Below, piece by piece: positions 52,189-60,512 of a stretch of 64,000 nucleotides of DNA (positions within the stretch are counted from its first letter, which is position 1; each line of letters starts with the position of its first letter). The DNA lies in assembly GCA_036676415.1 (NCBI GenBank), contig JAKFCX010000021.1, forward strand, positions 1 to 64,000, given 5' to 3'. The notes below the pieces were generated by a model. The model was given only the letters and a program-made list of their open reading frames with translations. It made no database searches and was not told the origin of the DNA. Position numbers and translations under genes: made by a program. The DNA is from JAEZDC01 sp036676415. Lineage in GTDB: Bacteria > Bacteroidota > Bacteroidia > Chitinophagales > Chitinophagaceae.

Positions 52189-52262
52189 ATCGCAGGCACT
52201 TCATCTTTCGTCCATAAAGCAACTTGTAATCCTCAATAATTACCTTTCCGAAAAATGTTTAC

Positions 52263-52778
52263 ATGCCCATCATCAATTTTGAGTTTAAGGCTAAAGCAGG
52301 TAACCTGGAAGAACTGGAATACAAACTGAAAATCCTGGATCCCCTATTTAAAGGAGAAGATCACCAGGTTGATACTTATTTCAATGTTGAAATTGGAAGG
52401 CTAAAGCTCAGAGAAGGCAATATTGAAAACGCATTGATACATTATGAAAGGGAAAATACCGCAGAAGCAAAGCAATCCAACATCCTCTTATACCAACATC
52501 AGCCGGACGATGCTTTAAAACAAATTCTCATCAAAACACTCGGTATAAAAGTGATCGTAGATAAAATCCGCAAAATCTATTTTATCGACAATGTGAAATT
52601 TCATTTTGACAAAGTATCCGGACTCGGAACTTTCATCGAAGTGGAGGCTATTGATAAAACAGGTGAAATTGGTATCAAAAAATTGAAAGAACAATGTGAG
52701 TTTTATGCCCAGCTTTTTGATATTCAGCCGCATAACTATATATCAAACTCTTATAGTGATATGCTTCTTGCAACTTAA
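52263..52778 (+). CDS. CYTH-domain protein (class IV adenylate cyclase-like)
   Basis: 171 residues. The N-terminal NFEFKAKAGNLEELEYKL matches the E-x-K/E-x-K start of CYTH proteins, followed by DTYFNVEIGRLKLREGN, IHYERENT and GLGTFIEVEAI, the usual tunnel strands. CYTH enzymes act on triphosphates (adenylate cyclase class IV, thiamine triphosphatase, inorganic triphosphatase); the true substrate is not clear. It stands alone, with a repeat-rich region on both sides. Confidence 0.85.
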   Translation: MPIINFEFKAKAGNLEELEYKLKILDPLFKGEDHQVDTYFNVEIGRLKLREGNIENALIHYERENTAEAKQSNILLYQHQPDDALKQILIKTLGIKVIVDKIRKIYFIDNVKFHFDKVSGLGTFIEVEAIDKTGEIGIKKLKEQCEFYAQLFDIQPHNYISNSYSDMLLAT

Positions 52779-52785
52779 AATTCCT

Positions 52786-52832
52786 GTAGTACAAGTGGGC
52801 TCCGATAGCTATCGGAGCAAGGAACGATGATT
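52786..52832 (-). repeat. Dispersed repeat, copy J, with the same palindrome
   Basis: CTGTAGTACAAGTGG, the palindrome GCTCCGATAGCTATCGGAGC (52799-52818), then AAGGAACGATGATT. Inverted relative to copy H. Confidence 0.78.
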
Positions 52833-52881
52833 ACTGGCTTAAAGCTTGTGTCTAAAATTTTGTGTAACAGTTACGCAAACG

Positions 52882-52913
52882 TTGCCATTTTTAATGATTC
52901 TCCTATACTTTTG
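52882..52913 (+). promoter_or_regulatory. Probable promoter of pckA
   Basis: TTG at 52882-52884 and TACTTTTG at 52906-52913 (21 bp between) fit the Bacteroidota -33/-7 layout. A 23-bp leader follows before the ATG at 52937. Confidence 0.5.
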
Positions 52914-52936
52914 CAAACTAACTAACGATTGTTCGC

Positions 52937-54538
52937 ATGATAAAAACATCTATGATACCAACAAAAGAATTACAACAGCTTGGATTAACACAACCGGAAT
53001 TTCATTACCAATTATCTCCTGAAGTGCTTGTAGAGCAATCAGTTAACAGGGACCAAGGTCAATTGAACGATACAGGTGCTTTATGCATCAATACTGGTGA
53101 GTTTACAGGCAGAAGCCCAAAAGATAAGTTTACCGTTAAGGATGCCCTGACCGAAAATTCAGTGCACTGGAACAATTTCAATATTCCTGTTGAAGAAAAA
53201 TACTTTTTTCAGCTGAAGGAAAAAATGATGAACTACCTGAATTCAAAAGAAGAATTATGGGTAAGAGATGCTTATGCCTGTGCTGATCCTAACTACAGGC
53301 TCAACATTCGTGTGATCAACGAAAATCCGTGGAGCAATTTGTTTGCATATAATATGTTCTTACGTCCAGCAGAAAATGAACTGGACAATTTCAAAGCTGA
53401 CTGGCACATCATCCAGGCTCCAGGTTTTAAAGCTGATCCTGCAGTTGATGGAACCAGGCAGCACAATTTTGCCATGGTTTCGTTCACGCATAAAACAATA
53501 TTGATCGGTGGTACAGGCTATACCGGCGAAATGAAGAAAGGCATCTTCACTATCCTCAATTATGTATTACCGCACGATAAAAATGTATTGAGCATGCACT
53601 GCTCTGCCAATATGGGCAAAGACGGTGATGTTGCTGTTTTCTTCGGATTAAGCGGTACAGGTAAAACCACTTTAAGTGCTGATCCAAACAGGAAACTGAT
53701 TGGTGATGATGAGCATGGATGGACCAACAACTCTGTCTTCAACTTTGAAGGTGGTTGTTATGCAAAAGTGATTGACCTGAGTGAAGAAAAAGAACCTGAA
53801 ATTTTCAAAGCTATCAAACCAGGTGCACTGGTAGAGAACGTAACTTTTATTGACGGAACAAATAAAATAGATTTCGCAAGCTCAAAGATCACGGAAAATA
53901 CAAGGGTTAGTTATCCTTTGAATTTCATCAGCAATGCACAGGAACCAAGCATTGGTGGATTGCCAAAGAATATTTTCTTTTTAACCTGTGATGCTTCAGG
54001 TGTGTTTCCTCCGATCAGCAAATTAACTCCAGGCCAGGCCATGTACCAGTTCATCAGTGGCTATACTGCAAAGGTTGCTGGTACCGAAGCTGGTGTTACT
54101 GAGCCAAAACTTACCTTCAGTGCATGTTTTGGAGCTCCGTTTCTTCCGCTACATCCCGGACAATATGCAGATATGCTGGGTAAAAAAATGACTGAGCACA
54201 AAGTAAATGTCTGGATGGTGAATACTGGCTGGAGTGGTGGTCCTTATGGTGTAGGTCACAGAATGAAGTTGAGCTATACAAGAGCAATGATCACCGCGGC
54301 ATTAAATGGTGAACTGAACAATGTTAAATTTGAAGCACACCCGGTTTTTGGTATGCTGATGCCAAAATCTTGTCCAAATGTTCCTGATGAAATACTCAAT
54401 CCAAGAAATACATGGGAAGATAAAGCTGCCTATGATACCAAGGCTAATGACCTTGCAAAGCAGTTCATTAAAAACTTTGAGAAATATGCCAGTGGTGTAA
54501 GCGAAGAAACATTAGCTGCTGCACCAAAAGCTTTATAA
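52937..54538 (+). CDS. pckA: Phosphoenolpyruvate carboxykinase (ATP)
   Basis: 533 residues. It converts oxaloacetate and ATP to phosphoenolpyruvate and CO2. Marks: GEFTGRSPKDKFTV, HCSANMGKDGDVAVFFGLSGTGKTTLSADP (P-loop GLSGTGKT), LIGDDEHGW, and FSACFGAPFLPLHPGQYADML. Length is normal for the ATP-dependent form. Translation may also begin at the second Met (residue 6). Closed by a strong terminator. Confidence 0.96.
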   Translation: MIKTSMIPTKELQQLGLTQPEFHYQLSPEVLVEQSVNRDQGQLNDTGALCINTGEFTGRSPKDKFTVKDALTENSVHWNNFNIPVEEKYFFQLKEKMMNYLNSKEELWVRDAYACADPNYRLNIRVINENPWSNLFAYNMFLRPAENELDNFKADWHIIQAPGFKADPAVDGTRQHNFAMVSFTHKTILIGGTGYTGEMKKGIFTILNYVLPHDKNVLSMHCSANMGKDGDVAVFFGLSGTGKTTLSADPNRKLIGDDEHGWTNNSVFNFEGGCYAKVIDLSEEKEPEIFKAIKPGALVENVTFIDGTNKIDFASSKITENTRVSYPLNFISNAQEPSIGGLPKNIFFLTCDASGVFPPISKLTPGQAMYQFISGYTAKVAGTEAGVTEPKLTFSACFGAPFLPLHPGQYADMLGKKMTEHKVNVWMVNTGWSGGPYGVGHRMKLSYTRAMITAALNGELNNVKFEAHPVFGMLMPKSCPNVPDEILNPRNTWEDKAAYDTKANDLAKQFIKNFEKYASGVSEETLAAAPKAL

Positions 54539-54590
54539 AGAAGTTCGAATTTCGAACAAGGTCTCTTTTGATTGCTATGACCAAATGATG

Positions 54591-54619
54591 AATCCCGCTT
54601 TCGTAGCGGGATTTTTTTT
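54591..54619 (+). terminator. Terminator of pckA
   Basis: AATCCCGCT (54591-54599) and AGCGGGATT (54605-54613), 9-bp stem, 5-base loop, followed by a T run. Confidence 0.92.
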
Positions 54620-54672
54620 ATGATCCGTTAACCAAGTATCCATACTTTTATAACTGATCAAAAAGAACTGCA

Positions 54673-55215
54673 TTGACGCCAATTGAAATAAAATTTAATC
54701 GTTTCAGTTATCTTATACCCATTCCATTTGTGTTGCTCCTGATGTGGTTGTTTTACAAATTTGTTTTGACCGAGCCACAGGAACCAATTGAAGACAAAAC
54801 TTTCATTTACGTTGCTTATGCAATTTTAACTGTAGGTAGTTTTCTTGTACTGAACTTTGCATGGCGTTTTATTACTGCACCAGTTGTTTTTCGTATGGAT
54901 GACCAAGGCATTATTTATAATCCTGCAGGTGTAACAACTGGTCTGATCAACTGGCACGAGATCAGTGATGTGAACGAAGCCAATATGAAAGTGGTGAGAG
55001 GTGATGCACCATTGTACCAGACAGTCTTAGCAGTTAAATTAAAAGACCCTGACGCATTCAGAAAAAAATACAACATTTTGCTGGAGAAAATGTTACAACT
55101 TGGCAATAAGATGTATGATGCTGATATAATAATAGAGTCGAAAGTACTTGGCAACAAATACGATGTGGTAAAAGAAGAAATGCGTCGCAGGATACCGCTG
55201 TCGTTTCTAAAATAA
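54673..55215 (+). CDS. PH-like membrane protein starting with TTG
   Basis: 180 residues. Two N-terminal TM helices (about 11-30, 48-66) and a cytoplasmic beta-rich domain (APVVFRMDDQGIIYNPAGVTTGLINWHEISDVNEANMKV), like the STM3941/PH-like membrane proteins. The start is TTG at 54673; the next in-frame ATG (MWLF) lies inside TM1, so TTG is preferred. The 3' end overlaps the convergent kinase by 9 bp. Function unknown. Confidence 0.65.
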   Translation: MTPIEIKFNRFSYLIPIPFVLLLMWLFYKFVLTEPQEPIEDKTFIYVAYAILTVGSFLVLNFAWRFITAPVVFRMDDQGIIYNPAGVTTGLINWHEISDVNEANMKVVRGDAPLYQTVLAVKLKDPDAFRKKYNILLEKMLQLGNKMYDADIIIESKVLGNKYDVVKEEMRRRIPLSFLK

Positions 55216-55842
55216 TCCGAACAACATCGCATCAACCTTATTCACTACCTCTCCAAAATGTTCTTCGTTCTCACCGAACTTATTCTTGTCAACATCTATG
55301 ATCAGAAGTTGGCCTTCTTTATAACCATCGATCCATTTGTTATATAGTTCGTTCAGTTTTTTCAGGTAATCAAGACGAATATTCTCTTCGTATTCTCTTC
55401 CTCTTTTCTGGATTTGCCCTACCAGATTTGGTACAGAAGATTTTAAGAATATCAAAAGATCAGGAGGCTGCACCATCGTTTTCAGGGTTTGAAAAAAACC
55501 GAAGTAATTCTCAAAATCCCTTTTACTCATATGGCCCATATCATGAAGATTGGGTGCAAATATTAATGCATCTTCATATATCGTTCTGTCCTGGATAATT
55601 GTTTCAGTACCACGTTGAATTTCCAGAAGCTGATTCAAACGACTGTTCAGAAAATAGATCTGAAGATTAAAGCTCCACCTTGGCATATCCTCATAAAAAT
55701 CCATGAGGTAAGGATTATGCACCACATCTTCAAATTGAGGTATCCACTTATAATGCTTACTCAGCATTTCTGTTAATGTGGTCTTTCCAGCTCCAATATT
55801 GCCTGCAACAGCAATATGTTTTGGTTTTTTTGATTTAGCCAT
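55207..55842 (-). CDS. Deoxynucleoside kinase
   Basis: 211 residues. P-loop GNIGAGKTTL (14-23), the DRTIYEDALIFAPNLHDMG signature with the base-binding DR-x-Y-ED, and the lid RGREYEENI. It phosphorylates deoxynucleosides in nucleotide salvage, like deoxyguanosine/deoxyadenosine kinases of Firmicutes; the exact base specificity cannot be told. The stop overlaps the convergent PH-like gene by 9 bp. Confidence 0.9.
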   Translation of the reverse strand: MAKSKKPKHIAVAGNIGAGKTTLTEMLSKHYKWIPQFEDVVHNPYLMDFYEDMPRWSFNLQIYFLNSRLNQLLEIQRGTETIIQDRTIYEDALIFAPNLHDMGHMSKRDFENYFGFFQTLKTMVQPPDLLIFLKSSVPNLVGQIQKRGREYEENIRLDYLKKLNELYNKWIDGYKEGQLLIIDVDKNKFGENEEHFGEVVNKVDAMLFGLF

Positions 55843-55939
55843 TCCGGGGTTTGCAGTTTAACGTTGGTACTTACTTTACTAGGGACATCAAACATAGAGT
55901 ATCCCATTTATCCATCCAAATCTTATAAAAATTGCTGTA

Positions 55940-56935
55940 TTAGTAGTTCATTCCTATGGCTTTTCTAACTTCAGCCAGTGTAGCAGATGCACTTGCCCTT
56001 GCTTTTTCTGCACCTTGTTTAATGATCTTATCCAGCATCTCTTTATTGTTCTGGATCTCAGCAGCCTTTTCTCGAATCGGCCGGATGAAATTCACCATGT
56101 CTTCAGCCAGTTGCTTTTTCATATCGCCATACCTGATCACACATTCATTAAAATCGTTTGAATATTTCTGCCGCACTTCCACATCACTCACAATACTCAT
56201 TAAGGTAAACAGGTTATCTATATAATCAGGCTTTACAGAATTATGTTCTGTCGGACCACTATCTGTCTTTGCCTTCATGATCTTTTTTCTTACTGCTTCA
56301 TCATCATCAGCAAGATAAATAGTAGCCATTTGATTTTCACTTTTGCTCATCTTTCCATTTCCATCAAGGCTCATGATCTTTACCAATTCGCTACCATAAT
56401 TAAAAGGTTGCGGTGCAGGTAAAACATCTCCGTAACGATGATTGAATCGGTCAGCAAAATTTCGGGCCATCTCTAAATGCTGTTCCTGGTCTTTACCTAC
56501 AGGAACTTTTACCGCACGATGGATTAGTATATCAGCAGCCATTAGCACAGGATAAGTAAGTAAAGCAGCATTTACATTCTCCGGTTGCAAACGGACTTTC
56601 TCTTTGAAGGTGGTAGTTTTTTCCAGTTCACCTTTATAAGCCATTGTATTCAGGTAGAAATACAGTTCTGTAATTTCAGGCACATCACTCTGTACATACA
56701 AAGCAACTTTATCAGGATCTAATCCACAGGCTACATTTTCTGCAATTACCCTGTAAACGCTTTGCTGTAATTCTTTTGTATCGGGATGTGTTGTTAGTGC
56801 ATGCCAGTTGGCTACAAAGAAATAACAGTCAAATTCATTCTGCATGCGAACATAATTTCGCATCGCTCCAAAATAATTACCCAGGTGTAAAAAACCTGTG
56901 GGTCGAATTCCACTTACAACGATCTCTTTAGCCAT
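55940..56935 (-). CDS. trpS: Tryptophanyl-tRNA synthetase
   Basis: 331 residues from the ATG at 56935. Class I synthetase with HLGNYFG (HIGH-type) near the N-terminus and KMSKSENQMATI (KMSKS). GIRPTGFLHLGN and DQEQHLEMARNFADRFN are family marks. TATTTTTG lies 7 bp before the ATG. Confidence 0.96.
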   Translation of the reverse strand: MAKEIVVSGIRPTGFLHLGNYFGAMRNYVRMQNEFDCYFFVANWHALTTHPDTKELQQSVYRVIAENVACGLDPDKVALYVQSDVPEITELYFYLNTMAYKGELEKTTTFKEKVRLQPENVNAALLTYPVLMAADILIHRAVKVPVGKDQEQHLEMARNFADRFNHRYGDVLPAPQPFNYGSELVKIMSLDGNGKMSKSENQMATIYLADDDEAVRKKIMKAKTDSGPTEHNSVKPDYIDNLFTLMSIVSDVEVRQKYSNDFNECVIRYGDMKKQLAEDMVNFIRPIREKAAEIQNNKEMLDKIIKQGAEKARASASATLAEVRKAIGMNY

Positions 56936-56941
56936 AAGCGG

Positions 56942-56949
56942 CAAAAATA
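56942..56949 (-). promoter_or_regulatory. Probable -7 box of trpS
   Basis: The minus strand reads TATTTTTG (TAnnTTTG), 6 bp from the trpS start, next to the tandem repeat at 56949-56981. Confidence 0.45.
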
Positions 56950-56981
56950 GTGGATAGTAGATAGTGGATAGTGGATAGTAA
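56949..56981. repeat. Short tandem GTGGATA/GTAGATA repeat
   Basis: Four near-identical 7-10 bp units of the form AGTGGATAGT follow one another directly upstream of the trpS -7 box. Confidence 0.6.
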
Positions 56982-57009
56982 CCGAATTTTTATTTTCACC
57001 CGCTGAAGA

Positions 57010-57044
57010 TTTTCATGGCATCACCTGTTGCTACGCTCAGTTCT
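57010..57044 (+). repeat. Dispersed intergenic repeat, copy K
   Basis: TTTTCATGGCATCACCTGTT then GCTACGCTCAGTTC, sharing the GCTACGCTCAGTTC core of copy I. It lies between trpS and the AAA ATPase stop. Confidence 0.7.
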
Positions 57045-57080
57045 CAGTTCCATTTTCATAGCACCAACGCAGCCCAGGTT

Positions 57081-58217
57081 CTATTTTCTTCTGAAGTACC
57101 GCTTCTTCAGCCATAACTCGAACATCGGATCATTAAATTGAACATCCTTTCCAAAAACATCAATGATCTCTTTATTCTGAAGCGCTTCTTTTATTCGCTT
57201 TACGTTGGCAGATGTGCCAAGATTATATTCCTGTAAAACTGCCTGCTTAGTAAACGAGGTTATCTTATCTGCTAAAGCCTTCAAAAAATTCAACTGGAAG
57301 TTGGTGAGCTGGTCAGCTTCTTTTTGGTATAAGATCGTATACTGGTCTAAAAGGTCTTCAATAGCTTCATCAATATTGTTTGCATTTGCCTTCTTATTTG
57401 CTTTCAGCCAAACGGCCTGCGAAAGTTGCTGCACAAAATATGGATGGTTCTTCATCATTTGTGCTATAGCTTCAGCTTCTGACTCGGCTATTGTTTTTCC
57501 CGTGTCTTTAAATCTTTTAGTAATAAAGCTCACCCAATGCTTTTCTGATATTTTTTCCAAAAAGAATACTTCTCCAAATTTGTAAAACGGCATACTGGGT
57601 TTGGTAAAAAAATCCATCATCAGGTGTTGCCGGCTTCCATACAGCAAATAAGTTACGTTTTGATGTTTTTGCCAATGAGCTCTCAGCTTCTTTTGAAATG
57701 AAATGGGATCTTCCAGGTAACTGATGTTCTGAAATTCATCCACACAAACAACAAGCTTTACCTTCTTTTGTTGTGCTAATTTCTCGGCCAGGTCTAACAC
57801 TTCACTGATATTTTTCCTCACTGTTTTCCAGTCAAAACTCACCGAAATGTCTGTTGCCGGGTCAGGACTTAAGTTAATCGCAGGAACAATAAATTTGAAT
57901 ACAGACTTTACGGTAGATACAGTTTCTTCAAATGTGCCTGATGTTGTTTTTAGCAGTGCCGAGGAATAGATTTCAACGAACTCTTCTAAACTCCTGGTAT
58001 TATAAAGATCAATAAAACAAAATACTGTTTTCTTGTTTTTTCGCTTCATTTTAGCTGCCACATGCTGTACTAAAGAGGATTTTCCCCAACGTCTTGGAGA
58101 TATCAGCATTGTATTGATACCTGCATTCAATTGTTGCTCCAGCCATGCAGCTTCTTTATCCCTATTGGTATAATAAAAGCCTTCCGCCAGTTTTCCGTAA
58201 TTAAATGGGCTATCCAT
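57081..58217 (-). CDS. AAA ATPase, archaeal-type (ATPase_2)
   Basis: 378 residues. Walker A is LISPRRWGKSSLV (K46, S47) and Walker B is LVVCVDEFQNI (D160, E161), with the GSR sensor further on, typical of the PF01637-type family, and a winged-helix C-terminus (LQEYNLGTSANVKRIKEALQNKEIIDV). Members are common in Bacteroidota and archaea and mostly uncharacterised. The promoter region carries three tandem 15-bp repeats shared with recG. Confidence 0.82.
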   Translation of the reverse strand: MDSPFNYGKLAEGFYYTNRDKEAAWLEQQLNAGINTMLISPRRWGKSSLVQHVAAKMKRKNKKTVFCFIDLYNTRSLEEFVEIYSSALLKTTSGTFEETVSTVKSVFKFIVPAINLSPDPATDISVSFDWKTVRKNISEVLDLAEKLAQQKKVKLVVCVDEFQNISYLEDPISFQKKLRAHWQKHQNVTYLLYGSRQHLMMDFFTKPSMPFYKFGEVFFLEKISEKHWVSFITKRFKDTGKTIAESEAEAIAQMMKNHPYFVQQLSQAVWLKANKKANANNIDEAIEDLLDQYTILYQKEADQLTNFQLNFLKALADKITSFTKQAVLQEYNLGTSANVKRIKEALQNKEIIDVFGKDVQFNDPMFELWLKKRYFRRK

Positions 58218-58238
58218 ATCAAAATATTATCCGCCAAT

Positions 58239-58283
58239 TTACAAACAAAAATGTTACAAACAAAAATGTTACAAACAAAAGTG
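58239..58283. repeat. Three tandem 15-bp repeats in a divergent promoter gap
   Basis: Three consecutive copies of TTACAAACAAAAATG (the third ending AAAAGTG), 58239-58253, 58254-58268, 58269-58283. They lie between the AAA ATPase start and recG, and could be operator sites or a variable-number element. Confidence 0.85.
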
Positions 58284-58320
58284 TTTGCTTTTCTTCGTTT
58301 CTTAAACGAGGCACTAAGAG

Positions 58321-58328
58321 TATATTTG
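58321..58328 (+). promoter_or_regulatory. Probable -7 box of recG
   Basis: TATATTTG matches TAnnTTTG exactly. Transcription would start near 58334, so the start codon must lie downstream of that. Confidence 0.5.
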
Positions 58329-58346
58329 TAGTCAGACCATAATACC

Positions 58347-60458
58347 ATTCAACAACAGTCTTCCATATTAGAATCTCCGATAGAATACTTAAAAGGTGTT
58401 GGACCATTACGTGGAGACATCCTGAAAAAAGAACTGAACATTTTTACATTCCAGGACCTGCTGGAACATTTCCCTTACCGCCATGTTGATAAAACAAAGA
58501 TCAACAAGATCAGAGAAATTACGCCACAAACAGATTATATACAGGTTGCCGGAAGATTAACCGATTTTGAAACTATTGGAGCAGGCAGGGCAAAAAGATT
58601 AATCGCTCATTTACAAGATGATTCTGGATCAATTGAGTTAACATGGTTCCAGGGAATACATTGGGTAGAAAAAAGTCTGATCGAAGGAAGAGATTATCTT
58701 ATTTACGGTAAACCCGGATTTTTTAACGGAAGACCGCAAATGGTTCACCCGGAAATAGAAGTCTTTACTGCAGAAAAAGCCGGGGGTAAAATTTTTCTTG
58801 ATCCTATCTACCCTACCACGGAAAAACTAAAAGCAAAGTCACTTAACGGAAGGCAAATAGGTAAACTCACCTTTCAACTGTTATCCCAACTACGGGAAAT
58901 TGACATGCCGGAAAGTTTACCGCAAACACTATTAAAAGAATTAAAACTGACCAGCAGGTTTGAAGCGTATAAAAACATTCATTTTCCGCAATCTCAAAAG
59001 GAATATGATGAATCGTTGAGAAGATTAAAGTTTGAAGAACTTTTTATTGCACAGGTAAGGCTTAACCTCACAAAGATTCAACGCCATAAAAGCAGCAAAG
59101 GTGTATTGTTTGAAAAAGTGGGTGACCTATTTAATGAATTCTACGCAAAACATCTTCCTTTTGAACTTACAGGAGCACAAAAGAGAGTGCTCAAAGAAAT
59201 AAGAACAGATACAGCAAAAGGCCATCAAATGAATCGTTTGCTGCAGGGAGATGTGGGTAGTGGTAAAACAATTGTTGCACTGCTTTGTATGTTACTGGCT
59301 GCTGATAATGGCTATCAAAGTGTACTGATGGCTCCAACCGAGATTCTTGCACAGCAACATTTCAACAGCCTTAACAGCTTATTAGCAGCTATGCCTGTAA
59401 AAATTTCGTTACTTACAGGCTCAACTAAATCGGCAGCCCGCAAAAAAATTCTACACGATTTACAGAATGGCAACATCAATTTCATTGTAGGCACACATGC
59501 TGTGCTGGAAGATGCTGTGCAGTTCAAAAATCTCGGATTCGCTATAATAGATGAGCAACATCGTTTTGGTGTGGCACAAAGAGCAAAGCTGTGGCAGAAA
59601 GCAATTATTCCTCCACATGTTTTGGTGATGACGGCTACACCAATACCCCGTACCCTGGCAATGACTGCTTACGGTGATCTCGATTACAGTGTAATGGATG
59701 AACTGCCACCAGGCCGTCATCCTGTAACTACGGTACATCGTATAGAAACAGCAAGGGCAAAGGTGATGGAATTTGTAAGATCGGAAATTGATAAGGGAAG
59801 GCAGGCTTATTTTATCTATCCATTAATTGAGGAAAGTGAGAAGCTGAGTTATGAAGATCTGATGCAGGGCTATGAACAGGTGAAGGTTTTTTTTCCTGAA
59901 CCAAAATTCTGGATCAGTATGGTGCATGGCAAACAATCTTCAGACTTAAAAGAAGCGAACATGCAACGTTTTGTAAAAGGTGAAACTCAGATAATGGTCA
60001 GCACAACCGTTATTGAAGTGGGTGTGAATGTTCCTAATGCAAGCGTAATGGTGATTGAAAGTGCAGAGAAGTTCGGTTTATCTCAACTGCACCAGCTAAG
60101 AGGAAGGGTTGGACGTGGTAGCGAAAAAAGCTTTTGCATTCTTTTAACCAGCAGCAAAACCAGCGAAGATGCGAGAGAACGTATCAATACAATGTGTGCA
60201 ACGAATGACGGGTTTAAAATTGCGGAAAAAGATCTGGAGCTAAGAGGGCCAGGAGATATTGAAGGAACGAGGCAAAGCGGGATGCTAAATTTCAAACTTG
60301 CTTCTATTGTAAATGACAGAGACATACTTGAAACAGCGAAACTGAAGGCCGAACAAATAGTTGAGGCTGATAATGATCTCAGTTCGGCTCAGAATTTGCC
60401 GCTGAAACAACACTTGTTGTCACAGAAAGGTAAAACTGCATGGAGTAAGATATCCTAG
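58347..60458 (+). CDS. recG: ATP-dependent DNA helicase RecG, probable ATT start
   Basis: 703 residues if started at ATT 58347. RecG remodels stalled replication forks. The frame has stop TAG at 58329 and no ATG/GTG/TTG until 58740, yet the sequence SPIEYLKGVGP, HFPYRHVDKTKI and the wedge-domain region before 58740 are clearly RecG. P-loop GDVGSGKTIVALL, DEQHRFGVAQRAKL (motif II) and QLRGRVGRGS (motif VI) are present. The ATT sits where the initiator Met should be. Alternatives: mutated ATG or a sequencing error. Confidence 0.93.
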   Translation: MQQQSSILESPIEYLKGVGPLRGDILKKELNIFTFQDLLEHFPYRHVDKTKINKIREITPQTDYIQVAGRLTDFETIGAGRAKRLIAHLQDDSGSIELTWFQGIHWVEKSLIEGRDYLIYGKPGFFNGRPQMVHPEIEVFTAEKAGGKIFLDPIYPTTEKLKAKSLNGRQIGKLTFQLLSQLREIDMPESLPQTLLKELKLTSRFEAYKNIHFPQSQKEYDESLRRLKFEELFIAQVRLNLTKIQRHKSSKGVLFEKVGDLFNEFYAKHLPFELTGAQKRVLKEIRTDTAKGHQMNRLLQGDVGSGKTIVALLCMLLAADNGYQSVLMAPTEILAQQHFNSLNSLLAAMPVKISLLTGSTKSAARKKILHDLQNGNINFIVGTHAVLEDAVQFKNLGFAIIDEQHRFGVAQRAKLWQKAIIPPHVLVMTATPIPRTLAMTAYGDLDYSVMDELPPGRHPVTTVHRIETARAKVMEFVRSEIDKGRQAYFIYPLIEESEKLSYEDLMQGYEQVKVFFPEPKFWISMVHGKQSSDLKEANMQRFVKGETQIMVSTTVIEVGVNVPNASVMVIESAEKFGLSQLHQLRGRVGRGSEKSFCILLTSSKTSEDARERINTMCATNDGFKIAEKDLELRGPGDIEGTRQSGMLNFKLASIVNDRDILETAKLKAEQIVEADNDLSSAQNLPLKQHLLSQKGKTAWSKIS

Positions 60459-60512
60459 GCATTAAATCATTGATTCGTTCGTTTATATATAGTACCTTTT
60501 AAAAAATTTAAG

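Noticed and set aside
54541..54560. Possible tRNA T-arm like TTCGAA segment
   Set aside because: No cloverleaf can be drawn around it; it is a short palindrome after pckA. No tRNA was found in the window.
58239..58283. Tandem repeats as a CRISPR array
   Set aside because: Units are directly adjacent with no spacers, and no cas genes are in the window.
58740..60458. RecG starting at the first ATG
   Set aside because: It would delete about 130 residues that are clearly RecG-like upstream; see the ATT start finding.
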